DNA of 64,000 bases from a virus (IMGVR_UViG_3300020596_000020:17645-81644); one strand, 5' to 3'. Counted from the stretch's first letter, positions 7,280 to 16,189 are shown. Made by a program: numbers and translations. Notes: generated by a model not told the origin, from the sequence alone.

Positions 7280-7590
7280 TCAGCAGGCTTCTCTGACGCT
7301 TCCATTCTGTACCAGGTGTGCTGCATGTTAACAGTCCACTGCGATTGCTTCTCTATCCACTGCTCAAAGTTTTTCTTGAGATGCTCGAGCGCGAGCTCGA
7401 GCGTCAGATAGACCTTGCCGTTGATCTCGTCGAGCCTGAACGTCTTCTTTTCAGGTCCTGAAGTGATGAGATATGTGACATCCTCACCCGCGAAACTGCG
7501 ACGACGGAGCTCCTCGCACACCTGCATAGGGACAATTTTGTCCGTTTCCGCGGAGAGTACGTAAATAATCTGCCCAACGTCCATGTTCAC
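7276..7590 (-). CDS. Small protein of unknown function (104 aa)
   Basis: The gene starts at ATG 7590 or, two codons in, at ATG 7584. It has an alpha/beta look with an amphipathic helix (LELALEHLKKNFEQWIEKQ). It directly abuts the stop of the upstream gene. No family recognised. Confidence 0.55.
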   Translation of the reverse strand: MNMDVGQIIYVLSAETDKIVPMQVCEELRRRSFAGEDVTYLITSGPEKKTFRLDEINGKVYLTLELALEHLKKNFEQWIEKQSQWTVNMQHTWYRMEASEKPAE

Positions 7591-7938
7591 TTATTCCTCC
7601 AGTTTATAAACGTGCATCGCTGGGATGTGCGCCGCGCTGACAGCGAATGTAGGCGCTTGTTTACCAGTCACGATGCCGAGCGCCACACAGGCTTTTGCGA
7701 TCTTCTTCCAGAGTGTGTGCTCGAGCTTCGTCCGATTGCTGATCGCTGCGAGATACTCGGCGATCGTCGCCTCAGTCATGACAACCCCAGCAGACTCTTC
7801 ATCTTCTTTAGTCGTTGCAACCGGCGTCATGATAGGCATCACGACGCCGAATATGTCACGTAACATCTCAAGCTCCTTCGAGGTAAGCGGTACGTCGACG
7901 GTCTGTTCGCTGACGCTAGACTTCTTCTTCGCCGTCAT
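7591..7938 (-). CDS. Protein of unknown function (115 aa)
   Basis: Basic N-terminus, then helical segments around residues 20-36 and 60-90. No recognised family. It shares one base with the upstream gene (TGATG-type junction). Confidence 0.5.
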   Translation of the reverse strand: MTAKKKSSVSEQTVDVPLTSKELEMLRDIFGVVMPIMTPVATTKEDEESAGVVMTEATIAEYLAAISNRTKLEHTLWKKIAKACVALGIVTGKQAPTFAVSAAHIPAMHVYKLEE

Positions 7939-8222
7939 CAGACGTTGAGGTCCCGTGTCTCGAGGATCTCCATAAAGGTGTCGAGTGTGTGCTTGTGTTC
8001 AGCGGCACGCTTCACCTTGACAATCTTCATTGCTGCGTTAAGCGTCTTCATATCGAGTTTTTCCTTGAACTCTTCGATAAGTTCCTTGCGGTCAGCCTTG
8101 AGCAGATCCTGTTCCTGCTCGATCGTGGCGAGTCGCTTCGTAAACTCTTCCACCACTGCGGTGAGCTCGTTGAGTTCGTCGGGTTGCTGCGCGCCGGTCT
8201 GAGTGTCATTAGTGTTTGCCAT
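7938..8222 (-). CDS. GapR/DUF2312-like small protein (tentative)
   Basis: 94 aa. A coiled-coil (residues 17-55) is followed by MKTLNAAMKIVKVKRAAEHK and HTLDTFMEILE. This resembles the order seen in GapR/DUF2312 DNA-binding proteins: a coiled coil, then a basic helix, then LLDxYMxAL. If right, it would bind AT-rich or overtwisted DNA. The resemblance is by eye only; it could be another small coiled-coil protein. Confidence 0.4.
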   Translation of the reverse strand: MANTNDTQTGAQQPDELNELTAVVEEFTKRLATIEQEQDLLKADRKELIEEFKEKLDMKTLNAAMKIVKVKRAAEHKHTLDTFMEILETRDLNV

Positions 8223-8237
8223 ATCGGCAAACTTACG

Positions 8238-9293
8238 TCACTTCAACGACTGAAGCATACTTTTGAGCGACGTGACGTAAGGACTCTGGTCAGAGACACC
8301 CATTCCCATGGCGTGCTTGATCTGGTTCTCGATTTGCGCCGCATAGAACGCCTTCATAGAGGCTTTCGCCTGCTCTAGCAACGCTTCGTCGGCGTCGGCC
8401 TTCTCATCAGGTTCAAGCGCTTCGTAGTCTTGCGGGACCTGCCAGGCGCCGCCTGACGCGTGCGCGAGGTCCTCAACTGTGTTTGCGTTGAGCACTGGTT
8501 GCATCGCCTGTTTTAGCGCCATGTTCGTGTTTTTGTCGATCAGTGCTGCGTCCTTCTTCATCTCGATGACGAGCGGGGACTGCGCGACCATTTTCGCAAA
8601 CTCTGGCGACATGAGCGCGTCGGCGATGAACTCGCCGGGGGTCTTCTTTTTAGGCGCGGCGACTGCGGCCTCGGAGCGAGGGCCGGCTTGTTGCGGAACG
8701 GGCGCGCCCGGTGCTTGAGCGCCGTACATCCGGTTGCGAATGTCTCGGAGATATAGCGAGAGAACCTGATTGCCTTCGGCGATAGTGTCGTAGACGGTGA
8801 GAATCGCCTCGGGCTTAGCCGTGATCGTCTTGTATGTGAGCCACGTCGTCGGGTTGTGCATGAAGGAGAAAAGCTGGATGTCGGGGTTGTCGTAGGCCTC
8901 GTTGACCGCCGCGTAGGCGTCTTTATACTTCTCAGTGATCTTCTTGATGTACTTTGCCTGCGTTGCCTCGATCTTCTTATAATCGACCTGGAAACTCGGG
9001 ACCAAGATGCCGAGCGCGGACTCTAGAGTCGTGCGCACCAACGTGATCAAGCTCACGCCGATTTTGCCAATCTCTGCGCCGATCACCTTGATCGCGTTGA
9101 CGAACGGGTCAATGAAGATCGAGCCCAGATCCATCCCCATGACGCCGGACTTGGTGTGCTTCGACGAGCCGCCGTAACCGCCGGTCCACGGCGTCGCGCC
9201 GCCGTAGTTCGTACCACCGATGCCGTAATCGCCAAACTCCTCTTTGAGCGTGTTGCGAACAGCCTCGCGCAGCAGCTTTTCGTCAGACTTCAC
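8238..9293 (-). CDS. Probable virion/core protein with N-terminal LRE targeting peptide (351 aa)
   Basis: GTG start, six bases after TAGTTA. It opens with KLLREAVRNTLKEEFGD, one of the recurring N-terminal peptides of this genome, which holds L-x-E sites (LRE|A, LKE|E) like T4-type prohead protease cuts. A Gly/Tyr-rich stretch (residues 21-45) follows. Then come a hydrophobic segment (IGKIGVSLITLVRTTLESAL), a long helical middle, a Pro/Ala linker near 195-215 and a helical end. It lies in the run of structural-type genes. I infer a head-internal or assembly protein; no homologue is recognised. Confidence 0.5.
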   Translation of the reverse strand: MKSDEKLLREAVRNTLKEEFGDYGIGGTNYGGATPWTGGYGGSSKHTKSGVMGMDLGSIFIDPFVNAIKVIGAEIGKIGVSLITLVRTTLESALGILVPSFQVDYKKIEATQAKYIKKITEKYKDAYAAVNEAYDNPDIQLFSFMHNPTTWLTYKTITAKPEAILTVYDTIAEGNQVLSLYLRDIRNRMYGAQAPGAPVPQQAGPRSEAAVAAPKKKTPGEFIADALMSPEFAKMVAQSPLVIEMKKDAALIDKNTNMALKQAMQPVLNANTVEDLAHASGGAWQVPQDYEALEPDEKADADEALLEQAKASMKAFYAAQIENQIKHAMGMGVSDQSPYVTSLKSMLQSLK

Positions 9294-9321
9294 AGTCAGT
9301 AACTACGTCACATGCATACAT

Positions 9322-9531
9322 CTACGCTACACGCTTCCATTTGGACATCCAGTTTTCGATAATAGAGAGCAAAACATCGATCTGCGTTGCGTCTTCCATA
9401 CACGAAAGTCTGTAGTGACGAAAAAGCCTGCTTTGATCTGCCAGCCCAGCCATTGACCGATCCATCTCGTTGATGACGATCCAATGCAAGTCATAAAACT
9501 TGTAGATCCTTCCGATAATGTCACTCATCAT
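9322..9531 (-). CDS. Small protein of unknown function (69 aa)
   Basis: Starts at ATG 9531 or ATG 9528, inside the end of the upstream gene. Mixed composition with an aromatic, basic C-terminus (ENWMSKWKRVA). No family recognised. Confidence 0.5.
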   Translation of the reverse strand: MMSDIIGRIYKFYDLHWIVINEMDRSMAGLADQSRLFRHYRLSCMEDATQIDVLLSIIENWMSKWKRVA

Positions 9532-9844
9532 CGAACTCCAGCGGTTTCCACCAGCGAATGTTGCGACGCTCCTTAAACGAACGGAGCTTGAGCTCCACCC
9601 CCGTCAATTCCTTCCAAAGGGCCACAATCTCGAGCTCCATCTGATTGAGAGCAACAATGTTCTTGGTACGTTCATCGCGTTTAGTGAATAATTTTCGTGT
9701 GTCATTGTCGACTTCATTGAGTATCTGCTCTTTCAGAGATACCCAATCATCAGTCAAGTCTTTTACCCATATAACTGTTAATCTAATCGCGCGCTCGACT
9801 TTCACAGGAATATTATCGTTACTTTGTTTGGGTAACACGCTCAT
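9521..9844 (-). CDS. Helical protein of unknown function (107 aa)
   Basis: Long helices (DNDTRKLFTKRDERTKNIV; MELEIVALWKELTGVELKL) followed by a Trp-containing acidic end (RWWKPLEFDDE). No family recognised. Four-base overlap with the upstream gene. Confidence 0.55.
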   Translation of the reverse strand: MSVLPKQSNDNIPVKVERAIRLTVIWVKDLTDDWVSLKEQILNEVDNDTRKLFTKRDERTKNIVALNQMELEIVALWKELTGVELKLRSFKERRNIRWWKPLEFDDE

Positions 9845-10035
9845 GCCACTCGTGAGTAGTTTAGTTGCTCGAATGACGAATCAGATTGCCACCACGGATT
9901 ACGACTCGAGTCTTCAAGCGATCGGCACTCCCACTTCTTGATCAGGATGTCACCATCACGACGACAGTCAATCACGACGAAGATTTCATCGTGCAGACTC
10001 GAGTAGTAGACCTCGCCGACACGATTACACGTCAC
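9841..10035 (-). CDS. Small protein of unknown function (64 aa)
   Basis: GTG 10035 lies within the last codons of the Nudix gene (GGTGACGTGTAA). The product is beta-rich (VYYSSLHDEIFVVIDCRRDG), then charged. Gap filling and tight overlaps on both sides support it; no family recognised. Confidence 0.45.
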   Translation of the reverse strand: MTCNRVGEVYYSSLHDEIFVVIDCRRDGDILIKKWECRSLEDSSRNPWWQSDSSFEQLNYSRVA

Positions 10036-10483
10036 CGAAAAATCTCTCTTGGAACACGCGAGTGACGACGCTTCGCAAGGCATCAAACATGGGGCGTTGG
10101 TACTGATGACACTGAGGCATGCTCGTGATCGGGAACCACGCCACTTGGTAGTTCTCTTCATCCATAGGGAAAGGCACGGTGTCGACGGTGTTCTCGATGC
10201 CCACGACGGGGATCGCGAGGAAGATGTGAACAGTCTTGCGTTCGTTGCCGGCGTTGACCTCGACGCTGCCAAGAAGTTCAGGCAGGACGAGAACGGCGAC
10301 GCCGGTCTCCTCGTAGGTCTCGCGCGCGGCCGTGTCGATGTCGTTCTCGTTCGACTCGGTATGACCTTTGGGAAAACCCCACATGTCTTGCTTAGCGCGT
10401 GGTCTGACGAGCAAAACCTCATACATACCATGTTCACCCAGACGGATGGTGGCTGTGCCGCAACTGGTTGTAAGCTTCTTCAC
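10025..10483 (-). CDS. Nudix hydrolase
   Basis: 152 aa with a complete Nudix box: GFPKGHTESNENDIDTAA followed by RETYEETGV, matching GX5EX7REUXEEXGU with the metal-binding Glu residues present. The family hydrolyses nucleoside diphosphates linked to another moiety, such as oxidised dNTPs, ADP-ribose, NADH or capped RNA. The substrate here cannot be told from sequence. It starts within a four-base overlap of the upstream gene. Confidence 0.88.
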   Translation of the reverse strand: MKKLTTSCGTATIRLGEHGMYEVLLVRPRAKQDMWGFPKGHTESNENDIDTAARETYEETGVAVLVLPELLGSVEVNAGNERKTVHIFLAIPVVGIENTVDTVPFPMDEENYQVAWFPITSMPQCHQYQRPMFDALRSVVTRVFQERFFGDV

Positions 10484-10944
10484 ATTAAGGATGCTAGCGT
10501 TTCCAAGTCCTCTACACGCTTACCGTTGGACACAACAGCACGAACCCAGCGCTTCTTGAGCTTGGAGAGCCAACGACGATATGATTCTGGCTGTCGACCG
10601 CGCGCGAGCATCTCTTCATTCGTGTTAGCATGCATCGCTTGGATCGCGTCGTCGTGATCGGTCGCCACATGGTCGAATTCCGCCTCGACGGCTGTATGGA
10701 ACCACGGGCAAAGCTTCTTAGTCGGCTTGACGCCCTTCGACTTGATCTTGTAGTCGACCGCGCGTAACATGGGGACAACGACCAACGAGGCCTGCTCGTC
10801 GATCCACTTGACCAACACACGTCCGTCGAACGAGATGGCTGCAAGAACGTCGCCAGCTGGCGCCGCCTCGATAGCCTCAAAGGCACGCTCAGCGTACCAT
10901 TCGTCCAAGAGCGTGATGACGCGTCCGTCCATGATGAGCTGCAT
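10480..10944 (-). CDS. Protein of unknown function (154 aa)
   Basis: The first 65 residues look beta-rich. The second half is basic and helical (WLSKLKKRWVRAVVSNGKR). No family recognised. Confidence 0.55.
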   Translation of the reverse strand: MQLIMDGRVITLLDEWYAERAFEAIEAAPAGDVLAAISFDGRVLVKWIDEQASLVVVPMLRAVDYKIKSKGVKPTKKLCPWFHTAVEAEFDHVATDHDDAIQAMHANTNEEMLARGRQPESYRRWLSKLKKRWVRAVVSNGKRVEDLETLASLM

Positions 10945-10950
10945 GACGAT

Positions 10951-11121
10951 TCACTCGCCGGCCTTGACGCAAGACTGGAGGAAGAAACGCTTGAGATCGG
11001 CGTCGGTTACATAGGAGTTGATGTCCATCCCCAGTCGCTCACGAACGAGCTGCTCAAATCGGGGTTGAACTTCAAGGTCAACGGTACGGCCGTTGGTGAT
11101 CGTGAACTGTACGTGACGCAT
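10951..11121 (-). CDS. Small protein of unknown function (56 aa)
   Basis: ATG at 11121 is preceded by a clear Shine-Dalgarno (GGGAGG) five bases upstream. The product begins MRHVQFTITNGRTVDLEV and ends LKRFFLQSCVKAGE; it looks like a short beta hairpin plus helices. No family recognised. Confidence 0.6.
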   Translation of the reverse strand: MRHVQFTITNGRTVDLEVQPRFEQLVRERLGMDINSYVTDADLKRFFLQSCVKAGE

Positions 11122-11139
11122 TAGAGCCTCCCTTAAATT

Positions 11140-11778
11140 TTAGTTCGAATGCCTTGAACCCTTGGACACCAAGACGAGAGGATCGTGCGTACTGTCGGAT
11201 TGGTTTCCCCAGGGGTGGAGAGGATCTTCATGTACATTGTTCAACCCGTTTTTATCAGGAAGGAGGTAGGGTGGAACAACCTTTGCCTTGTGCCAAACCT
11301 GTCCGTGTTTATCCTTCTTGGAAGAAACAACAGTGATTGTTCGCGTGGAATTTTTCCAAACCTGACCCACTCGATCGATCACGGGGGCGGCCTTCGCTTG
11401 AGTGAGATAGAACTCGTCTTCGAGTTCTTGTTCTACATCGTCCTCGGTTTCGCCGACGTACACATCGAGCTCGACGACTAAGTCGCTCACAGCGCCTTGA
11501 ACTGCGACTTTAATCTCCTCGACATCAGGTTCCTTTTTGAGATACCAACCGATCTGTCTAGGGTTGATCCCTTCGCCCCAATCAGACTCTGCATTGACAA
11601 GCGGATTGACGATATTCGTGATGATTTCCGCGATAGCGAAGACTTCATTGACGTACTTGCTAGCAATGGCTTGCTGTTCAGGTGTACGTTCACCACGAGC
11701 ATCACGTTGACTAGCATTCGCAGCCAGATTCGTTTTTTTGTTTGACAGCGCAAACGTGATCGTTAGTTCGTAGTTCAT
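11140..11778 (-). CDS. Protein of unknown function, structural-type cluster (212 aa)
   Basis: The N-terminal half is helical and acidic with a run of Glu/Asp (VGETEDDVEQELEDEF). The C-terminal half is beta-like with basic patches (ITVVSSKKDKHGQVWHKAKV). Its stop lies 18 bases before the next start. No family recognised. Confidence 0.6.
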   Translation of the reverse strand: MNYELTITFALSNKKTNLAANASQRDARGERTPEQQAIASKYVNEVFAIAEIITNIVNPLVNAESDWGEGINPRQIGWYLKKEPDVEEIKVAVQGAVSDLVVELDVYVGETEDDVEQELEDEFYLTQAKAAPVIDRVGQVWKNSTRTITVVSSKKDKHGQVWHKAKVVPPYLLPDKNGLNNVHEDPLHPWGNQSDSTHDPLVLVSKGSRHSN

Positions 11779-12417
11779 TTATCTCTTCTTCGGAATGATC
11801 GGTGCAGGAGCCGACGTGTCTTCTTTGGGCGGCGGGGCTGCCTTCCGAGTGATAGGCGCGCCGACATGTGCAGAGGCGGGCGCGATGGCCTTTCTCATCA
11901 CCGACGGCTTGATGGTGCGCGTAACCTTGCCATTTGACTTTGTCGCAACGCCGTGATCCTTGGGCTCCTCAGCCGCACCTGCGTCGACTTGCCCTGAGAC
12001 GATCTGCGCGATGCCCTTAAGATACGCATGCAGTGCGTCCTGCTCACTATCCTCGAGTGCGTCGAAGTAGCGTGTGAGCTCGTCCATGACTTTTGTCTCT
12101 TTAAAAGATTGACCGCCGCGAATGGAGTTGAGCTGGTCGACGATCGTCTCCACCCTGACAGACTCTTCGGATTCGTTATCATCCTTAGACGGGTCAGTGT
12201 CTGACGAAGGAGAAGTCGGCGTCCCCTTGGGGGCTGAAGGCGCTGGGGCTGACGTCGCGGCGCTAGCAGGCGCTGCAGCCGGCGCGGAACCGCCGGCCGG
12301 GGCTGCTTCCCCCACCTCAAAGAGTCTCGCGCGCGTGACACGCTTGGCATGGTCGTTAAGTTTGCTGACGAGATTCTCGAGCTGCTGTTTCGTTTGGACG
12401 CGCGCTGCTGCCTTCAT
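11779..12417 (-). CDS. Ala/Pro-rich low-complexity protein, probable structural or scaffold-type (212 aa)
   Basis: Residues 38-90 are almost only Ala, Pro, Ser, Thr, Gly and Asp. A helical acidic domain follows (about 90-150), then a basic Pro-rich tail (APPPKEDTSAPAPIIPKKR). This composition is common in phage scaffold and core proteins. The role is inferred from composition and neighbourhood only. Confidence 0.5.
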   Translation of the reverse strand: MKAAARVQTKQQLENLVSKLNDHAKRVTRARLFEVGEAAPAGGSAPAAAPASAATSAPAPSAPKGTPTSPSSDTDPSKDDNESEESVRVETIVDQLNSIRGGQSFKETKVMDELTRYFDALEDSEQDALHAYLKGIAQIVSGQVDAGAAEEPKDHGVATKSNGKVTRTIKPSVMRKAIAPASAHVGAPITRKAAPPPKEDTSAPAPIIPKKR

Positions 12418-12421
12418 TGAC

Positions 12422-13009
12422 TCATTTCCCGATCTTAATGCGATTGCTAGGGCTCTCTTGCGTGCGGAGTTGACGGATATGACCGATGCTCTCTTGATTT
12501 AACGGCGCGCGCTTCAGACGATTCTTTGCCTCTTCAAGACGAAGTGTCTCCTCCATGTAGGTGTCGCCGTTGAACTTGGCGGACTCGTGCTTCATATGAG
12601 ACGGGGAGCGCTGAGTCTGAGCGATCGCATCGCCGATAGCGGTGTCCTGATTCATACGGTTATGACCGCAACCCATCGGGTCGTCGCAGTCGTTGGTGAT
12701 GCCGTCGCCAGGCATGCTACCGCAGCCTGGACATGCCTCAGAGTCGCGTTCGGTGTCGGGCGCCATCTCGTCACCAAAATCGTCATGAATGTCGTCGAGC
12801 GTCAATTCGGGCCAGTGGTACGGGACGCCGGATGCGTCAGCGTGCTCGTCACCATGTTTCGAGCGCACTCCGGAACTTCGCATCGTTTCGGGCCCGTCGA
12901 AGGCTTCCTTGAGGTCGGTCGCACATTTGCGACAAACGTTGGCCCCATAGAAGTTCCGGACCTCGTTCACACGCTTGACGCACGCATCACAGCTCTTCAT
13001 CATGCTCAT
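12422..13009 (-). CDS. Zinc-binding protein with two CxxC pairs (195 aa)
   Basis: I use ATG 13009 because it overlaps the upstream stop as ATGA. CDACVKRV with VCRKCATDL forms an N-terminal zinc ribbon; a second cluster, CPGCG with CDDPMGCGHNR, lies near residue 100. The C-terminus is a charged helix. No family recognised. Confidence 0.5.
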   Translation of the reverse strand: MSMMKSCDACVKRVNEVRNFYGANVCRKCATDLKEAFDGPETMRSSGVRSKHGDEHADASGVPYHWPELTLDDIHDDFGDEMAPDTERDSEACPGCGSMPGDGITNDCDDPMGCGHNRMNQDTAIGDAIAQTQRSPSHMKHESAKFNGDTYMEETLRLEEAKNRLKRAPLNQESIGHIRQLRTQESPSNRIKIGK

Positions 13010-13476
13010 ACGTAGCATGCCTCGTCCGCCGCCACCGTGAACGAGCAGGTGCCGTACGAGAAGCTAAGCGAGCAATCAAGCTCGCCCATCAAACCAAAAG
13101 TTGCGTTATCGACGGTCGCGCGCACGAGTTCAAGCTTCTGACTTGCGGCTTCTTTTACTACCTCAACAGCCGCAGCGATGTTCGTCTCAACCACGACCAG
13201 CCATCCCTTGCCGAACGACATAGACGAAATTGTGCCTTCAATCCACTTGACAGTCTCGTTTGCGAAGACTAGTTCCAACGACACTTCGACAGTTGGAAAT
13301 GGCTGTAAGATCAACTTCTTAGCCTCATTTTGCTCGGCGCCGACCTCGATGTACTCGTTCATCTCCTTGATGACGTCATCGAGAGGGAGCGTCAGCAACG
13401 CTTCGTCCAGACGACCTTCGAGGTCGTTCGTCATGTACACCGCGTCAGAATCTGTAGTCGTGCTCGATTTCGCCAT
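13006..13476 (-). CDS. Protein of unknown function (156 aa)
   Basis: Start taken at ATG 13476 (MAKSSTTTDS); ATG 13434 would avoid a 32-base overlap with the upstream gene and is a fair alternative. The second half is beta-rich, ending LSFSYGTCSFTVAADEACYV. No family recognised. Confidence 0.5.
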   Translation of the reverse strand: MAKSSTTTDSDAVYMTNDLEGRLDEALLTLPLDDVIKEMNEYIEVGAEQNEAKKLILQPFPTVEVSLELVFANETVKWIEGTISSMSFGKGWLVVVETNIAAAVEVVKEAASQKLELVRATVDNATFGLMGELDCSLSFSYGTCSFTVAADEACYV

Positions 13477-13816
13477 CTCGAAGCGCAACGTAGTCCATCT
13501 CACGTCGCATACTGTCGAGCGTCTTCGCGAACTCAACCATCGGCTCCGTGAGCCCGATCGGTGGCTGCTTGAGCACGACGGTGACCACCTTACCCTCGAT
13601 GGTCCAAATCACGTCTTCCTTGCCACGATGCGTCTCCAGCGCGATACACTGAATTATGAAGCGGTCGCGGATAGGCAACTCCTTGAACTCGTAGCTCTTC
13701 ATCAGACCGACGTCGATGATGTGCCTCCAGCGGGAGCCTGGTGAAACGGGTCGACCCGGCTGAACGGCCACGATCGGCTTATTGCTAACCGTGAAGTACT
13801 CTTTAAGGGCTTTCAC
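13445..13816 (-). CDS. Protein of unknown function (123 aa)
   Basis: GTG 13816 is preceded by AAGGA at a good distance and lies about 25 bases downstream of the predicted transcription start. An ATG further upstream would place the promoter inside the gene. Beta-rich with basic residues. No family recognised. Confidence 0.5.
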   Translation of the reverse strand: MKALKEYFTVSNKPIVAVQPGRPVSPGSRWRHIIDVGLMKSYEFKELPIRDRFIIQCIALETHRGKEDVIWTIEGKVVTVVLKQPPIGLTEPMVEFAKTLDSMRREMDYVALRDGEIEHDYRF

Positions 13817-13847
13817 TCTTGTGATCCTTGCGAAACAGATTTTCTTT

Positions 13848-13876
13848 ATTATAACTTGCGAGCAAAATCTGAGCAA
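13848..13876 (-). promoter_or_regulatory. Sigma-70-type promoter (TTGCTC-N17-TATAAT)
   Basis: A perfect TATAAT at 13848-13853 lies 17 bases from TTGCTC at 13871-13876, in a 160-base gap between genes. It lacks the GAAGAG box seen at other starts, so host-type RNA polymerase may read this unit. Confidence 0.6.
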
Positions 13877-13980
13877 ACACGAAGTTGTTCTAAGGAGAGC
13901 TATACGCTTTCCGCGATCAGGTTCTCGCTGAGGATCTTTTTGTAAAGTCAAAGCCAACGATCTCGCGTAGGTTTCGCTTC

Positions 13981-15762
13981 TCAGTCATCGGAATCGTCTT
14001 GCGTGTCCGCGCGATAGGCGCGCACGGCACGCTTCACGAACTTCGAGAAGAAATCACGGAATTCATCGCTGTACGCCACAACGTCGGCGTTGTCATGCAG
14101 GTACTTGATGTCGCCCGCGTCGAGCTCGCCCGTCTTGGTGAGCATCTGGATGTAGTCGTCGACGCCCGTCATGACGAGCTCAGCGAGGTCATTCGGGTCC
14201 ATGTCATGCAGAATCTTGAAGCGCTCGAGCGCGATGCCGACGGCCTTCTTGGCGCCTTCGGGCGTGAAACCGAGCTTCTCGCTGATCTTCTCGTATGTTT
14301 CGCCGTCGACACCATAACCGGTGCCGATGTCGATGCGCGGCTTGGGGGAGCCCTTCTTACCTTTGGGCGCGTCATTGTCGTCGTCGTCCGACTCCTCAGG
14401 ATCCCAATCGGTGTTCTTGCTGAGCGAATCGAGATATGTCTGCTTCTCCTCGTCGTCGATGATGTCCTCGTTTGGGTCGAAGTTCAACGAGCCGTCGGCG
14501 CGGAAATCGTCATCGGACGAACCACCGAGCGCGGCGAACGTTTTAGAGGGAGGGCCTTCGAAGTCATCATCTTCGGGACGCGAGGTGTCGAACCCGCCGC
14601 TGCCCATGAACTTTCCTTTGCCGAAGCCAAAGGGAAGCTTGTGGTCGCCGTCAGCCTCAGTCATCGCCGCGTCGTAGTTGGCTTCGTCGAGCTCATCCAT
14701 CTCGTCGAACTCGTCCATCTCGTCAACACCTCGAATGTTATCTCGCTTGGTCGCATTGCGTCCAGCGACTCTCGACGCACCGGCTGCGTCTGCCATCTTC
14801 GAAACCGCATCGTGAGCACTGCCAGACGAGTCTGTTGCACGTGCAGCGCGCATCTTGTGTACATCGCGTGCGGCGGCGTTGCGATCGCCAGGAAGGGGCG
14901 TCGAGCCGTCGGGACGCTGCCGACTAATGCCGCCGGCTTGACTCGCGACATCGCGCGGGTTGATCCGCACGGGGGCCTCAGCAAGAGCTTCAGCCGCGAT
15001 GTCGCGAATAGCTTCAGCGAGCGAGCCGCCGCCAAAAGACGACGGGTTGTGCTTCGTCGCTTTGCCCGGGAACGGCTTGTCGCCGTCGGACTCGTTCTTG
15101 GTTTTTGTGCCCTTCTTCTTGAACTGATTCGCCTTGAACTTGCCGCCGCCAAAAGCGAAGGGATTACCCTTCTTCTTCTTGGCTTCCTCGAGAGCTTCGC
15201 CGGCGATCTGTCGGATGGCCTCACCAAGGTTCTTGACGGGCTTCTCAGTTTTACCAGGTAGAGTGGCAAACCTGTCTTCGTAGTCGTCTTTCGTAAACCA
15301 GTCGTCGTCGTCATCGTCGTCGTTCGAGGGCAGGGCTTCCGTCACGATGTCGCGAACCACGTCCGCGAGATTCATACTCTCACCAATCTTTTTGTCAGTC
15401 ATGTCAGTGCTCCTCGTGTTCGTTGCATCAGTAGAAGACGGCAGTTCGCGCGCCTTCCCGAAATCCTTCTTGCCGACCTCGTCGCCGCCGACGAGGCTCT
15501 TGATCTTCTTGTACAGTTCGCCAGACTGCTCGTCGTCGACGGTATCAAGCAGGTTCCGCACCATCACGATCAGCTCGTTTTTGGAGCGCGGCGCATGTCT
15601 AATCTCAATGGGATTGAGGTCAAGCTCGAGTGACGTGCGGTCCATCGCCGGGTTTGGCGTGATCGCAGGTTCCGGCGCGTCGTGACTCATGGCGTCCGTG
15701 TTGCTCAAGGCTTCACGAAGCAGCTCACGAAGCGCCGACTCGCTGACAACGGACTTTGTCAC
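13981..15762 (-). CDS. Acidic structural/scaffold-type protein with repeated LxxAIRxIAxEAL peptides (593 aa)
   Basis: GTG start. The N-terminus (SALRELLREALSN) matches the targeting-type peptide seen in other proteins here. Similar peptides recur inside: NLADVVRDIVTEAL (131-144), NLGEAIRQIAGEAL (177-190) and SLAEAIRDIAAEAL (246-259), joined by Gly/Lys linkers (FGGGKFK). Several contain L-x-E followed by Ala, the T4-type prohead protease consensus. Long Asp runs follow, with a helical domain near 490-590. I infer a head core or scaffold protein that is cut during maturation; no homologue recognised. It is the largest protein of the structural-type block. Confidence 0.55.
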   Translation of the reverse strand: MTKSVVSESALRELLREALSNTDAMSHDAPEPAITPNPAMDRTSLELDLNPIEIRHAPRSKNELIVMVRNLLDTVDDEQSGELYKKIKSLVGGDEVGKKDFGKARELPSSTDATNTRSTDMTDKKIGESMNLADVVRDIVTEALPSNDDDDDDDWFTKDDYEDRFATLPGKTEKPVKNLGEAIRQIAGEALEEAKKKKGNPFAFGGGKFKANQFKKKGTKTKNESDGDKPFPGKATKHNPSSFGGGSLAEAIRDIAAEALAEAPVRINPRDVASQAGGISRQRPDGSTPLPGDRNAAARDVHKMRAARATDSSGSAHDAVSKMADAAGASRVAGRNATKRDNIRGVDEMDEFDEMDELDEANYDAAMTEADGDHKLPFGFGKGKFMGSGGFDTSRPEDDDFEGPPSKTFAALGGSSDDDFRADGSLNFDPNEDIIDDEEKQTYLDSLSKNTDWDPEESDDDDNDAPKGKKGSPKPRIDIGTGYGVDGETYEKISEKLGFTPEGAKKAVGIALERFKILHDMDPNDLAELVMTGVDDYIQMLTKTGELDAGDIKYLHDNADVVAYSDEFRDFFSKFVKRAVRAYRADTQDDSDD

Positions 15763-15764
15763 GA

Positions 15765-16163
15765 TTAACCCTGCTCTTGCTTCGCGACGTCCGCGTTCTG
15801 CTGGATGATTTGATTGGTCATCTGATTCATGGTCGGGTTGGGCATCTGCATGGGCGAGCCGCCGAGGTCAGACGTCGTCGTGATTGTGTTTGGGTTGCCC
15901 CACTTGGCTTCGGTCGCGCGTCGAGCGACGTACGTGCCCAGAATGAGGCCGAAGTAAGCGGCGCAAGCGCCGGAGTCGAATGACTTGAACTCAACAGGTC
16001 CGATCTTAGAAAAGATGGACACGATGTAAGCGAAGGTCGTGGCCCAGAAGGAGATGGCGAGCATCGTCACCGAGATAGACGGGTACCCAGCCGAGTCCTT
16101 CATCCACAACTTGCTAGTCTTGATGACTTCAGGCGTGACAGCAATTTCAGGTGTGTCGCTCAT
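15765..16163 (-). CDS. Two-helix membrane protein, holin candidate (132 aa)
   Basis: ATG 16163 (MSDTPEIAV) is used. Two hydrophobic stretches (SISVTMLAISFWATTFAYIV; AAYFGLILGTYVA) are joined by about 20 residues, followed by a hydrophilic, Gln/Met-rich tail. The size and the position beside two other membrane proteins fit a class II holin, but this is inference; many phage membrane proteins look alike. Confidence 0.45.
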   Translation of the reverse strand: MSDTPEIAVTPEVIKTSKLWMKDSAGYPSISVTMLAISFWATTFAYIVSIFSKIGPVEFKSFDSGACAAYFGLILGTYVARRATEAKWGNPNTITTTSDLGGSPMQMPNPTMNQMTNQIIQQNADVAKQEQG

Positions 16164-16189
16164 GGCGGGAGTAACTAGGCGTTTCCTCC

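Noticed and set aside
13999-15261. A 420-codon open frame on the plus strand
   Set aside because: It is the complement of the acidic 593-aa protein. Its Leu/Val/Arg-rich composition is what the antisense of Asp/Glu/Ala codons gives, and it lacks a ribosome site.
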